Source: JAGVSR01 sp964458265
GTDB lineage: Bacteria; Pseudomonadota; Alphaproteobacteria; Rhizobiales; Hyphomicrobiaceae
Length of the DNA: 64,000 bases
Assembly (NCBI GenBank): GCA_964458265.1
Contig: CAYWIF010000001.1
Span: 263,635 to 327,634 of the forward strand
Direction of reading: 5' to 3'
A program made the position numbers and the translations under genes. Shown here in pieces: positions 33,268 through 41,818 of the stretch; the first letter of the stretch is position 1; each line of letters begins with the position of its first letter. The notes beneath the pieces are model-generated. The model saw only the letters and a program-made list of their open reading frames with translations, was not told the origin of the DNA and did not search any database.

Positions 33268-33600
33268 TTATTCGGACTTATTCGCCGGACGGGCGGCTTT
33301 TTCCGTCAGGCCGGAGGTTGCCTGACGATCCTTAAGAACGGCCAGCACGTCGTCCAACGCAATGCCGCGCGACTCCAGCAGGACAAGCAGGTGATAGAGA
33401 ACATCGGCGGCTTCCGCTTTCAGCGCCGATGCATCCTGGCCGGTCGCGGCGATGACGGCCTCGACCGCTTCCTCGCCAAATTTCCTGGCACAGCGCTCAG
33501 GGCCGCCATCCAGGAGTGCCTTGGTGTAGGAGGACCCCGCGGCCGCGCTGCGGCGCGCGCGGATGGTCGCGGCCAATTCGGTCAGGACGGCGTCGGACAT
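33268..33600 (-). CDS. hisE: Phosphoribosyl-ATP pyrophosphatase
   Basis: HisE converts PR-ATP to PR-AMP in histidine synthesis. The 110-residue product shows SSYTKALLDGG, RCARKFGEEAVEAVIAA and EAADVLYHLLVLLESRGI, the MazG-like metal-binding helices. ATG 33600 (MSDAVLTELA) matches the family; the frame is open for 29 more codons upstream. In Rhizobiales hisE usually ends a hisBHAF-hisE-coaA run. Here hisE-coaA persists but the other his genes are absent; upstream is parB. Confidence 0.93.
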   Translation of the reverse strand: MSDAVLTELAATIRARRSAAAGSSYTKALLDGGPERCARKFGEEAVEAVIAATGQDASALKAEAADVLYHLLVLLESRGIALDDVLAVLKDRQATSGLTEKAARPANKSE

Positions 33601-33715
33601 CGGCGAACCCGCGACAGTCAGAGGTTGACCGGCATGGCGATGCCCGACCGCCCCCGTCGCGTCAAGGACTTCCGGCGGCCGTGGCAAATCCCGGGGACGC
33701 CGCTGCGGTGAGGGG

Positions 33716-34606
33716 CTATTCCGACATGCCGGTCAAGCGCATGCGGATGTAGTCGAGCTGGTCGAAGTTGCCGAATTTGATGGTCATGACGCCGCTTTCG
33801 CCCGATCCGCGCTTGATCTCGACCTTGAGGCCGAGGGCGTCGGTCAGTTCCTTCTCGAAGGCGCGGGTGTCGGGGTCTTTGTCGCGCACCTTGCGGGCGC
33901 CCGTTGATCCGGCCACGCCGATCGGCCCGGACTGAACGAGGGCCTCGACCTCGCGGACGTTCAGGCTGTCTTCGATGATCTTATGGGCGAGGGTTTCGGC
34001 GTCGTCGCGGCCGACGAGTGCGCGGGCGTGACCCGCCGTCAGCGAGCCGGACTGGACAAGGCTCTGCACGCCGGCCGGGAGTTTCAAAAGCCGCAGCGTG
34101 TTGGTGACGTGGCTCCGGCTCTTGCCGATGATTTCGGAGACCTGTTCCTGGCTGTAGCCGAACCGCTCGATGAGATCGCGGTAGCCGGTGGCCTCTTCAA
34201 TGGCGTTGAGGTCGGCGCGCTGGACGTTCTCGATGATGGCGAGTTCGAGGACTTCCTTGTCGTCGAGACTGCGGACGATGACGGGGACGGTGTGCAGGCC
34301 GGCGCGTTGAGCCGCGCGCCAGCGGCGTTCGCCGGCGACGATTTCGTAGCGCTGGTCGTCGGCGGGGTCAGGCCGGACGATGATCGGTTGAACGAGGCCC
34401 TTCTGGCGGATCGACTCGGCGAGCTCCGCCAGTTCTTCGTCGCGGAAATCCTTGCGCGGGTTGAAGCGGCCGCCGCGGAGAAGATCTGTACCCACGACAC
34501 GCTGCTCGCCTTCAGCGGGTCCGCGCGGCGCGGCAACGCTCGGTGTATCGCCGATAAGAGACGCAAGACCGCGGCCTAGGCGGCTTTTTTGCAGGGGCAC
34601 GTTCAT
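33716..34606 (-). CDS. parB: Chromosome-partitioning protein ParB (CTPase, parS-binding)
   Basis: ParB binds parS, slides along DNA as a CTP-dependent clamp and recruits SMC. The 296-residue product has the N-terminal ParA-interacting LGRGLASLIGD, the CTP-binding motif GERRWRAAQRAGL, ENVQRADLNAIEEA and the helix-turn-helix QVSEIIGKSRSHVTNTLRLL. ATG 34606 fits family length. Its targets, parS sites, lie in rsmG and between mnmG and mnmE. It follows parA by 78 bases on the same strand. Confidence 0.97.
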   Translation of the reverse strand: MNVPLQKSRLGRGLASLIGDTPSVAAPRGPAEGEQRVVGTDLLRGGRFNPRKDFRDEELAELAESIRQKGLVQPIIVRPDPADDQRYEIVAGERRWRAAQRAGLHTVPVIVRSLDDKEVLELAIIENVQRADLNAIEEATGYRDLIERFGYSQEQVSEIIGKSRSHVTNTLRLLKLPAGVQSLVQSGSLTAGHARALVGRDDAETLAHKIIEDSLNVREVEALVQSGPIGVAGSTGARKVRDKDPDTRAFEKELTDALGLKVEIKRGSGESGVMTIKFGNFDQLDYIRMRLTGMSE

Positions 34607-34684
34607 TGGTGTCTTCACCTTTGCAGAGATCGGCAATCCATCGTGGTCACGCACTCAAACATGTTCGGAGTGAGCGGGGATAAT

Positions 34685-35530
34685 TCAGGCGGCTTTGGAC
34701 TGCCGTTCCCGCTCGATGATTTCGGTGGCGAGGCGGATGTAGGCCTGGCTGCCGGCGCAGTCGTAGTCGTAGAGAAGAATCGGCTTGCCGTGCGACGGCG
34801 CTTCGGCAACGCGCGTATTGCGGGGAATGACGCTCTCGTAAACCTTGGGGCCGAAGAAGGCGCGGACGTTGTCGGCGACTTCGCGCGACAGCGAGGTTCG
34901 CGCGTCGTGCATGGTGAGCACGACGCCTTGGATTTCGAGGCGCGGGTTCAGCGTGGCGCGGATCTGGTCGATGGAATCCTTCAACTGCGAAATGCCTTCG
35001 AGTGCGAAGAACTCGCACTGCACCGGCACGATCACGGCATTGGCGGCGGCGAGCGCGTTGAGGGTCAGAAGGTTCAGCGACGGCGGGCAGTCGATCAGGA
35101 TGTAGGTGAACGAGGGTTGGCCCGGCGTTGCGCGGGTGCGTCCGGCGAGCGCCATTACGGCGTCCCGCAGCTTGTAGGGCCGGCCGGCATCGTTGATGAG
35201 ATCGTGTTCGATCCCGACGAGGTCGCTGTTGGCGGGCACAATGGAGAGGCCGGGAACGGCGGTCGCGACGGTCGCTTCGGCCAGCGATACCGAACCAATC
35301 AAGACATCATAGGCGGTTCGGGTGCGCGATTCGGGCGCGACGCCGAGACCGGTGGAGGCATTGCCCTGCGGATCGAGGTCGAGGACGAGGACCTGTTCGC
35401 CGATGGCGGCCAGCGCCGTGCCGAGGTTGATGGCGGTCGTGGTCTTGCCGACGCCGCCTTTCTGGTTGGCAACGGCGAGGACCCTGAGACCCGGGCCATT
35501 GTGATCAGTGCCAGTCATTGGGCCAGTCAC
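34685..35530 (-). CDS. parA: Chromosome-partitioning ATPase ParA
   Basis: ParA is the Walker-type ATPase that moves the origin region together with ParB. The 281-residue product shows the deviant Walker A KGGVGKTTTAINLG near residue 24, DLDPQGNASTGLG, and YILIDCPPSLNLLTLNAL. The start is GTG 35530, decided by GGAGG upstream (reverse-strand 35539-35543); an ATG four codons in at 35518 lacks such a site. It lies 30 bases after rsmG. Confidence 0.96.
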   Translation of the reverse strand: MTGPMTGTDHNGPGLRVLAVANQKGGVGKTTTAINLGTALAAIGEQVLVLDLDPQGNASTGLGVAPESRTRTAYDVLIGSVSLAEATVATAVPGLSIVPANSDLVGIEHDLINDAGRPYKLRDAVMALAGRTRATPGQPSFTYILIDCPPSLNLLTLNALAAANAVIVPVQCEFFALEGISQLKDSIDQIRATLNPRLEIQGVVLTMHDARTSLSREVADNVRAFFGPKVYESVIPRNTRVAEAPSHGKPILLYDYDCAGSQAYIRLATEIIERERQSKAA

Positions 35531-35560
35531 GGGGCTTTCCCTCCGTTAGGCGGCGGGGAT

Positions 35561-36229
35561 TTAACCCCGGGGATTGAGGTTTCGGACGCACACAATGCGC
35601 GCGTCGGGGTCGGTCAAGCTGGGTTTTAGCTCCAACTCGAAGTCCCAAACGGCACGAGCGGCGTCAACCTCTTTCTCTGCGTCGCGCCCTTTGAGGAACA
35701 GACCCACGGTTTCGGGCTGCCAGAAGGGGTAAGCGAGGCGGAAAAGGTCAGTCAACGGCGCCAAGGCGCGGGCCGAAACCACGTCTACTGGGCCGACCTT
35801 ATCGCGAGTCGAGGATGATTCGATTCGTGTCCCCAAGATGTCCACAGGGCACCCGGCCTGCCGGGCGGCCTCGCGGAGGAAGGCGGCCTTGCGGGAATCG
35901 CTTTCCACGAGGGTGACCTGGAGATCGGGGCTGTGCGAGCCCGGGTCGCGAGCCATGAGTGCGATGACCAGGCCCGGAAAGCCGGCGCCGGACCCGAGAT
36001 CGGCCCATTTCCGGGTGCCGGGCGGGGCGAAAGCTAGAAGCTGGGCGGAATCGGCAAAGTGGCGTGGCCAAATCGCGTCCAGCGTGCTGGGGGCCACCAA
36101 CTGCACCGCCTTCTGCCATTGCTTGAGCAGAGCGGCGTAAGATTCGAATTTTGCAACGGTTTCACGTGAAACCCCGAATGCCGCCGCGAAGCTCATGGCA
36201 TCGGTGACCGGGTTCGTTAAGTTGGTCAT
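35561..36229 (-). CDS. rsmG: 16S rRNA (guanine-527-N7) methyltransferase
   Basis: RsmG methylates G527 of 16S rRNA using S-adenosylmethionine. The 222-residue product has VSRETVAKFESYAALLKQWQ, WPRHFADSAQLL, the SAM-binding motif WADLGSGAGFPGLVIALMA, and the C-terminal VDVVSARALAPLTDLFRLA. Its ATG overlaps the mnmG stop by four bases. A perfect parS palindrome lies inside its 5' coding end (36158-36173) and encodes the VSRET segment. Confidence 0.95.
   Translation of the reverse strand: MTNLTNPVTDAMSFAAAFGVSRETVAKFESYAALLKQWQKAVQLVAPSTLDAIWPRHFADSAQLLAFAPPGTRKWADLGSGAGFPGLVIALMARDPGSHSPDLQVTLVESDSRKAAFLREAARQAGCPVDILGTRIESSSTRDKVGPVDVVSARALAPLTDLFRLAYPFWQPETVGLFLKGRDAEKEVDAARAVWDFELELKPSLTDPDARIVCVRNLNPRG
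36158..36173. promoter_or_regulatory. parS site inside rsmG
   Basis: GGTTTCACGTGAAACC is a perfect 16-bp palindrome that matches the bacterial parS consensus TGTTTCACGTGAAACA apart from the outermost bases. It encodes V-S-R-E-T of RsmG. ParB (33716-34606) lies nearby. Confidence 0.85.
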
Positions 36230-38154
36230 GCACGGCTGAGTCGGGCAGGGGCGGCCGATTTGGCGGCCTTTTTGACGGCGGCGAGCAACAGGGTCAGCCC
36301 GGCGGGCGTCATGCCGTCGATGCGGGCGGCGTGGGCGAGCGTGCGGGGCTGGTGCTTGGCCAACTTCTGGCGCACTTCATTCGACAGGCTGGGGATATCG
36401 GCAAAGTTGAACCCTGCCGGAATCGCCACGGCTTCGTCCCGTTTCAGGGCCGCGACGTCTTCCTCTTGGCGGCGGACATAAGCGGCGTAGCGGGCGTCGA
36501 TTTCGAGCTGGGCTGCCTCGCCAGCCGGGATGCCGCCAAGTTCGGGCCAGATGACGGCGAGGCGATCGAATGTGATGCCGGGAAAGGCCATGAGCTCGAA
36601 GGCGCTGCGGCGGCGGCCGTCGTGGTTGATCGCGATCCCGGAACCGGCGGCTTCGTTGGGGGTCAGCGTCAGCCGGTCGAGCAGAGCGCGGCCGCGATCC
36701 AGCGTGGCCATCCGGGCAGAGAAGGCGGCGGCGCGTTCGGGGCCGACGCAGCCGATTTCGCGGCCGAGTGGGGTGAGGCGCTGATCGGCGTTATCGGCGC
36801 GGAGTTTTAATCGGAATTCGGCGCGCGAGGTGAACATGCGGTACGGCTCGGTGACGCCGCGGGTAACGAGGTCGTCGATCATGACGCCGATGTAGGCGTC
36901 GGAGCGGGACAGCACGAACGTGCGCTGGCCGCCGCTGGCTGCGAGCGCGGCGTTGATGCCGGCGACAATCCCTTGGGCGGCGGCTTCCTCGTAGCCCGTG
37001 GTGCCGTTGATCTGGCCGGCGAGGAAGAGGCCCGGCAAGCGCCTGACCTCGAGAGTGGATTCAAGCTCGCGCGGGTCAATCGTGTCGTATTCGATGGCGT
37101 AGCCGGGGCGCAGGATCGTGACCTGCTCGAGGCCGGGAATCGTGCGGATAAAGGCGTCTTGGACCTCGGCGGGGAGTGAGGTCGAGATGCCGTTGGGGTA
37201 GACCGTCGGGTCGTCGAGGCCTTCGGGTTCGAGGAAGATCTGGTGGGTTTCGCGTTGCGCGAAGCGGACCACCTTGTCTTCGATAGACGGGCAATAACGG
37301 GGGCCGACGCTTTCGATCTGGCCGCTGTACATGGGCGAGCGGCTGAGGTTTTCGCGGATGATGCGGTGGGTTTCGGCCGTGGTTTCGGTGACGCCGCAGG
37401 CGATCTGGGGCGTCGTGATGGCCGTCGTCAGGAAGGAAAAGGGGACCGGGGGGTCGTCGCCCGGCTGGCTGGCCAGGCGATCCCAGGCAATCGTGCGGCC
37501 GTCGAGGCGGGCCGGGGTGCCGGTCTTGAGGCGGCCCATGGCCAATCCGGAGCTATAGAGCCGCTCGGACAGGCCCTTGGCCGGGGCTTCGCCGTGTCGG
37601 CCCGCTGGGGTGCGGGTTTGACCTAAGTGGATCAGGCCGTTGAGGAAGGTGCCGGTGGTCAGGACCACGGCGGGGCTGCGCAGTTCGCGGCCGTCTTCCA
37701 GCTTGAGGCCACACACGCTTCCGTTTTCGACGATGAGGTCGTGGACGGCGCCTTCGACGACCGTGAGGCCGGGCGTGGCGCGGATCGCGGCCTGCATGGC
37801 CTCGCGGTAGAGTTTGCGGTCGGCCTGGGCGCGAGGACCCTGGACGGCGGGGCCTTTCGAGCGGTTGAGCAGGCGGAACTGGATGCCGGCGGCGTCCGCG
37901 ACGCGGCCCATCAGGCCGTCGAGGGCATCGACTTCGCGGACCAGATGGCCCTTGCCGAGGCCGCCGATGGCGGGGTTGCACGACATTTCGCCGATGGTGG
38001 CAAAGCGGTGGGTGACGAGCACGGTCGCAGCGCCCATGCGGGCGGCAGCGGCGGCCGCTTCAACGCCCGCGTGACCGCCGCCCACGACGATCACGTCGGA
38101 GGTGTTCAGGGCTGGGGTGTGCTGGGCCGGCGACAGGGTGTTGACAGGGCTCAT
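36226..38154 (-). CDS. mnmG: tRNA U34 carboxymethylaminomethyl-modification FAD protein MnmG
   Basis: MnmG, with MnmE, installs the (carboxymethyl)aminomethyl group at wobble U34. The 642-residue product has the FAD motif DVIVVGGGHAGVEAAAAAARMGA (in part), CNPAIGGLGKGHLVREVDALDG, RADNADQRLTPLG and the C-terminal MnmE-interacting helices. ATG 38154 was chosen because homology starts there; 21 more open codons precede it. It overlaps rsmG by four bases. The gene-poor 38155-38750 separates it from mnmE. Confidence 0.97.
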   Translation of the reverse strand: MSPVNTLSPAQHTPALNTSDVIVVGGGHAGVEAAAAAARMGAATVLVTHRFATIGEMSCNPAIGGLGKGHLVREVDALDGLMGRVADAAGIQFRLLNRSKGPAVQGPRAQADRKLYREAMQAAIRATPGLTVVEGAVHDLIVENGSVCGLKLEDGRELRSPAVVLTTGTFLNGLIHLGQTRTPAGRHGEAPAKGLSERLYSSGLAMGRLKTGTPARLDGRTIAWDRLASQPGDDPPVPFSFLTTAITTPQIACGVTETTAETHRIIRENLSRSPMYSGQIESVGPRYCPSIEDKVVRFAQRETHQIFLEPEGLDDPTVYPNGISTSLPAEVQDAFIRTIPGLEQVTILRPGYAIEYDTIDPRELESTLEVRRLPGLFLAGQINGTTGYEEAAAQGIVAGINAALAASGGQRTFVLSRSDAYIGVMIDDLVTRGVTEPYRMFTSRAEFRLKLRADNADQRLTPLGREIGCVGPERAAAFSARMATLDRGRALLDRLTLTPNEAAGSGIAINHDGRRRSAFELMAFPGITFDRLAVIWPELGGIPAGEAAQLEIDARYAAYVRRQEEDVAALKRDEAVAIPAGFNFADIPSLSNEVRQKLAKHQPRTLAHAARIDGMTPAGLTLLLAAVKKAAKSAAPARLSRA

Positions 38155-38231
38155 GGGCGTCGTTCTAGCGCAAAACGCGGAGAGGAAAAGTGCTGAAGCG
38201 GGGCTAACCGATTCCAAAGCCGTGAAGAATT

Positions 38232-38247
38232 GGTTTCACGTGAAACT
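38232..38247. promoter_or_regulatory. parS-type site upstream of mnmG
   Basis: GGTTTCACGTGAAACT contains the full 14-bp palindrome GTTTCACGTGAAAC (38233-38246), identical to the parS core. Confidence 0.85.
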
Positions 38248-38290
38248 GGGGTGGGCGAATCGGGGGGGCGGGGGCCACGGGGGGGTGGTG

Positions 38291-38350
38291 GATTCACGGG
38301 CATGTTTCACGTGAATCATTCGTTTGCAGGTGGGTCGTTGCGAGTCACTT
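38291..38350. repeat. 60-bp direct repeat, copy 1, with a parS-like site
   Basis: Aligned without gaps to 38697-38756, 50 of 60 bases match. The first 30 bases differ by one. It includes TGTTTCACGTGAATCA (38303-38318), a near-match to parS, and ends in a copy of the mnmE stop-codon region. The second copy overlaps the true mnmE end. Confidence 0.8.
38303..38318. promoter_or_regulatory. parS-like site (one mismatch)
   Basis: TGTTTCACGTGAATCA differs from TGTTTCACGTGAAACA at one base. Confidence 0.7.
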
Positions 38351-38663
38351 CCCCTCCCCCTTGCGGGGAGGGGCGGGGGTGGGGGTTTAGCGGGCTCCGA
38401 TCGTGCAGCTCCACCCCACCCCTGACCCCTCCCCGTCGAGGGGAGGGGGATTCCAGCGGCGTGCGCCGTGGGCGACTTCGCAGTTTCGTAGGGCGGGTTA
38501 GGCGCGGAGCGCGAGGCGAGCGCCGTAACCCGCCGAGGCTGGGAGAGGTGGTGGCGGAGCGGCTTAATTTGAGGGTACAGCGGCGGGTTACGCTATCTGG
38601 CGCTGCCGATTCACGCCGCGCACTGAAGTGTGCGCGCCGATCGGAGCGCTACGCTAACCCGCC
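38349..38663. repeat. Cluster of intergenic palindromic repeats
   Basis: Within the 596-base stretch 38155-38750 four hairpins stand in a row and no gene is seen. CCCCTCCCC-N5-GGGGAGGGG occurs twice (38349-38371 and 38426-38448). GGCGGGTTA/TAACCCGCC pairs occur at 38492-38534 and, with a 64-base loop, at 38582-38663. These look like dispersed REP/BIME-type elements of GC-rich genomes; a related CCCTCTC hairpin is at 53432-53460. Such stretches are often non-coding and mobile with their host genome. Confidence 0.75.
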
Positions 38664-38696
38664 CTACGGGCTACGGGCTGGGTGATGGGCCGCGAT

Positions 38697-38756
38697 GATT
38701 CACGGCCATGTTTCACGTGAATCATTGGTGAGTGCGTGGCGCGTTGCGGGTCACTT
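38697..38756. repeat. 60-bp direct repeat, copy 2, at the mnmE 3' end
   Basis: Partner of 38291-38350, 406 bases away, 50 of 60 bases identical. It contains the parS-like site 38709-38724 and the mnmE stop codon (38751-38753). Confidence 0.8.
38709..38724. promoter_or_regulatory. parS-like site at the mnmE 3' end
   Basis: TGTTTCACGTGAATCA, one mismatch to the parS consensus, identical to the site at 38303-38318. Confidence 0.7.
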
Positions 38757-40103
38757 GCCGATGCAGAAGCGGTTGAAGATTTGGCCGAGGATGTCTTCGA
38801 CGTCGATGCGGCCGGTGAGGCGGCCGAGTGCGTGGGCGGCGCGGCGGAGGTCTTCGGCGCGAAGCTCGGGTTCGTGCGGGTTGCCCTCCAGGAAGACGCA
38901 GAGATGATGGTGGGTGTCGGCGACGAGGGCGCGCTGGCGGGCGTTGGTCAGGGCGGCGGGTAGGCCGCGGTCGTCGAGGCGATCTTGTGCGATGGCGGCG
39001 AGGCGCGCGGTGAGGTCGTCGAGGCCTTGGCCGGTCTTGGCTGAGACGAGCACGCTGTCGTCGGGGAGTGCGGGCGGGGCGCCGGTTTTGATGAGGTCGG
39101 CCTTGTTGCGGACCAGGAGCACGCGGTCGCTGACGGGGGCGAGGTCGGCCGGGAGTTGGATTTCTGGGGCGCCGGGGTCGACCAGCCAGAGGATCAGGTC
39201 GGCAGCGCGGACGGCCTCGAGCGTGCGGCGGATGCCCTCCTGTTCGACGCGGAGTTCGGTCTGGCGGATGCCGGCGGTGTCGGAGAGCAGGATCGGGTAG
39301 CCGCCGAGGTCGAGGCGGACTTCGATCACGTCGCGGGTGGTGCCGGCTTCCTCGGAGACGATGGCGGCGGGGCGGCGGGCGAGCGCGTTCAGGAGGCTGG
39401 ATTTGCCGACGTTGGGCGGGCCGGCGAGGGTGACGCGGAAGCCGTCGCGGAGGATCTCGCCGCGGTTGGAATCGTCCAGGTGGTGGCGGATGGCGGCTTC
39501 GAGGTTTTCGACGCTGGCGCGGGCCTGGGCGATGCTCTGGTCGCTGACGTCGGCTTCGTCGGAAAAGTCGATGGCGGCTTCGGTGAGGGCCAGAGCGTCG
39601 ATGAGCGTGGCGCGCCAGCCCTCAATGAGTGCCGAGAGTTCGCCCGTGGCCTGGCGGAGGGCTTGGCGGCGCTGTGCTTCCGTTTCCGCATCGATGAGGT
39701 CGGCGAGACCTTCGGCTTCGGCGAGGTCGATCTTGCCGTTGTCGAAGGCGCGGCGGGCGAACTCGCCGGGTTCGGCGAGGCGGAAGCCATGGATGGCGGC
39801 GAGGGCCTCCAGGAGGGCTGCGACGACGGCCCGGCCGCCGTGAAGCATGAGTTCGACGACATCCTCGCCGGTGAAGCTCTTCGGGCCGGGGAACCAGATG
39901 ACGAGGCCGCGATCGAGGGGGCGGCTGTCGATCGGATGGATGAAGGAGCGGGCGGACGCGATCCGTGGCTTCGGGCGCGGGCGCGCCATCAGGTTCAAGA
40001 CCTGGCTGGCACGTGGACCCGATATGCGGATGACCGCCACCCCGGCCCGGCCGGGCGCCGTCGAGACGGCATAGATAGTGGTGCGTTCGGAGGACTGAGA
40101 CAT
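38751..40103 (-). CDS. mnmE: tRNA modification GTPase MnmE
   Basis: MnmE is the GTPase partner of MnmG. The 450-residue product has the N-terminal formyl-THF-binding domain (TTIYAVSTAPGRAGVAVIRISG, in part), the helical domain and the inserted G domain with GPPNVGKSSLLNAL, DTAGIRQTE and RNKADL, and ends in the diagnostic FNRFCIGK with the essential cysteine. ATG 40103 was chosen (MSQSSERTTIYA); an ATG ten codons upstream is also in frame. Confidence 0.97.
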   Translation of the reverse strand: MSQSSERTTIYAVSTAPGRAGVAVIRISGPRASQVLNLMARPRPKPRIASARSFIHPIDSRPLDRGLVIWFPGPKSFTGEDVVELMLHGGRAVVAALLEALAAIHGFRLAEPGEFARRAFDNGKIDLAEAEGLADLIDAETEAQRRQALRQATGELSALIEGWRATLIDALALTEAAIDFSDEADVSDQSIAQARASVENLEAAIRHHLDDSNRGEILRDGFRVTLAGPPNVGKSSLLNALARRPAAIVSEEAGTTRDVIEVRLDLGGYPILLSDTAGIRQTELRVEQEGIRRTLEAVRAADLILWLVDPGAPEIQLPADLAPVSDRVLLVRNKADLIKTGAPPALPDDSVLVSAKTGQGLDDLTARLAAIAQDRLDDRGLPAALTNARQRALVADTHHHLCVFLEGNPHEPELRAEDLRRAAHALGRLTGRIDVEDILGQIFNRFCIGK

Positions 40104-40261
40104 CGGACCCTGCGCGATGGCCGTGCTTACCACGCGGGTTTTGCTGCGGCGAGGTCACCTTTCGATGGGAAAACTTGGCCGGAAGGCCAGCGTCTCGCCA
40201 GCGTGGCCGTATCGCGACGAGCAGCGCAGTCCGGGGGGATTAACCATGCTCTTACGGAGTG

Positions 40262-40297
40262 TTGACAAATGTCATGTACGACATTGAACTTGTTCAA
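40262..40297 (+). promoter_or_regulatory. Promoter and operator of the fatty-acid desaturase gene
   Basis: TTGACA (40262-40267) is a perfect -35 element; 17 bases later TGAACT (40285-40290) is a weak -10. Overlapping it, TTGAAC-TT-GTTCAA (40284-40297) is a perfect inverted repeat, the kind of site bound by TetR or similar regulators. It lies about 65 bases upstream of ATG 40362. Confidence 0.5.
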
Positions 40298-40361
40298 CAA
40301 GAGTGAAGGCGTGCCCGGTGGATAAAACCGGCAATGGCGACCGTCGCTCGGGAGTTCGTTC

Positions 40362-41729
40362 ATGCAGACTGCACATCTCGCGGCAGCTGAGCGCGAGTCC
40401 AAACCCTGGGCGCTCGACAAGTCGATCGCCAGGGATCTGCAGCGCCTCAAGGAGCGCGACAATCACACGAACCACCGCTACCTCGCGGTGAACTACGCGA
40501 TCTTTGTCGCGACGGTCGTGGCGACGATCTGGTGCTACGCGTACGCGGAAACGTCAGGACTCGGCGGTTGGCTGACAGTGCCGGCAACCGTGCTGGCCGT
40601 GATCATCATCGGCGGCTTCCAGCATCAACTCGGCGGCGCCATCCATGAGGGCACGCATTATATTCTCTTCGCGGACCGGAAGAAGAACGAGGTCATCTCC
40701 GATTGGCTGGCGGCGTTCCCGATCTACACGTCGACCTATGCGTTCCGTCTGCACCATCTCGCCCATCATCAGTTCGTCAACGACCCCGCGCGCGATCCGA
40801 ATTTTGCGCAGGCGGAGATGTCGGGCCATTGGCTCGATTTTCCGCTGACGCAGTATGAGCTGCTGATGGGCGTGATCCGGCAGCTCAATCCGGTGCGGCT
40901 CGTCAAATACGTCATGGCGCGGGCACGCTACAGCGCGATCGGAACGGACGAGAACCCTTATGCCGACAAAACGCGTATGGGCTCGCCATGGACCGTGCGT
41001 GTCGGCGCGCTGTTCGCGGTGTTCATGCCGGCTGTCGCGGTGATCTTGATCCTCTTGGAAGACTGGTTGCTGGCGCTCATCGCGCACCTTGCGATTTCCG
41101 CGGCGGTGCTCGGCTACTACGCACTAATACCGGAGGAAGACTATGCGCAGAGCCGGATCAATCCGATCGTGTCGCATCGCGCCACCGCCGTCGGCCGCAT
41201 GGGATTTCTGGCGCTGCTCTACGGCGCGCTTACGCTGACATGCTATCTGACCGGCGCGCCGGCGTGGGGCTACTACGGATTGCTGTGGATCCTGCCGCTG
41301 TTCACGACGTTTCCGCTGTTTATGATCGCGCGCGAATGGGTGCAGCACGGCAATGCCGATCGCGGGCGGTTGACCAACTCGCGTGTGCTGATGGTCAATC
41401 CGGTCGTGCGGTGGCTCGTGTTTCCGTGGGGCATGGAATACCACCTGCCGCATCACATCTACTGCTCGGTGCCGCACTACAAGCTGAAGGACTTGCACGA
41501 GACGCTGTTGAAGGATCCGGAATACCGCGAGAAGGGAATGGTCGTTCATGGCGTCCTCGGGCAGGGCGGTCCCGGCGCGCCGTCGATCGTCGAGGTGCTG
41601 GGTCCGCGCTATACGATGACCGGCCGGGAGATCAGCGTGCAGGACGACACGCTGGAACTCGCGGACGTCAACGACAAGGACGGTATTGCACGCCACAGCG
41701 AAGCCTCGCGGCGCGGGGAGTTGCGCTAG
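40362..41729 (+). CDS. Membrane fatty-acid desaturase/hydroxylase
   Basis: The 455-residue integral membrane protein has hydrophobic segments between about 45-95 and 210-310 and three histidine clusters that bind the di-iron centre: HEGTH (about 95), HHLAHH (about 127) and HLPHH (about 367). It belongs to the acyl-lipid desaturase superfamily, which introduces double bonds or hydroxyls into fatty acids, sphingolipids or carotenoids. Electron donor and substrate are unknown. The C-terminal 80 residues form a soluble tail. It is a single gene with its own promoter and a shared terminator with rho; it is the only plus-strand gene between hisE and hemE. Confidence 0.85.
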   Translation: MQTAHLAAAERESKPWALDKSIARDLQRLKERDNHTNHRYLAVNYAIFVATVVATIWCYAYAETSGLGGWLTVPATVLAVIIIGGFQHQLGGAIHEGTHYILFADRKKNEVISDWLAAFPIYTSTYAFRLHHLAHHQFVNDPARDPNFAQAEMSGHWLDFPLTQYELLMGVIRQLNPVRLVKYVMARARYSAIGTDENPYADKTRMGSPWTVRVGALFAVFMPAVAVILILLEDWLLALIAHLAISAAVLGYYALIPEEDYAQSRINPIVSHRATAVGRMGFLALLYGALTLTCYLTGAPAWGYYGLLWILPLFTTFPLFMIAREWVQHGNADRGRLTNSRVLMVNPVVRWLVFPWGMEYHLPHHIYCSVPHYKLKDLHETLLKDPEYREKGMVVHGVLGQGGPGAPSIVEVLGPRYTMTGREISVQDDTLELADVNDKDGIARHSEASRRGELR

Positions 41730-41757
41730 GCCGGGACGGCAAGCGTATGTTCGCATG

Positions 41758-41788
41758 AAAAAAGGGCCGCCCGATTGAGCGGCCCTTT
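41758..41788. terminator. Bidirectional terminator between the desaturase gene and rho
   Basis: AAAGGGCCGC (41761-41770) pairs with GCGGCCCTTT (41779-41788). On the minus strand six T follow, a strong terminator for rho; on the plus strand only three T follow. Confidence 0.8.
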
Positions 41789-41818
41789 GGCATTTCCGTC
41801 CCGCGTCAGCGACGGGGA

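Noticed and set aside
38349..38663. Short GC hairpins in a row, considered as a CRISPR array
   Set aside because: The hairpins differ in type, are few and unevenly spaced, and there are no cas genes; they fit dispersed REP-like repeats.
39156..40265. A 369-codon plus-strand frame opposite mnmE
   Set aside because: Antisense to mnmE, which has intact G motifs and C-terminal FCIGK; the frame is Gly/Asp-rich noise.
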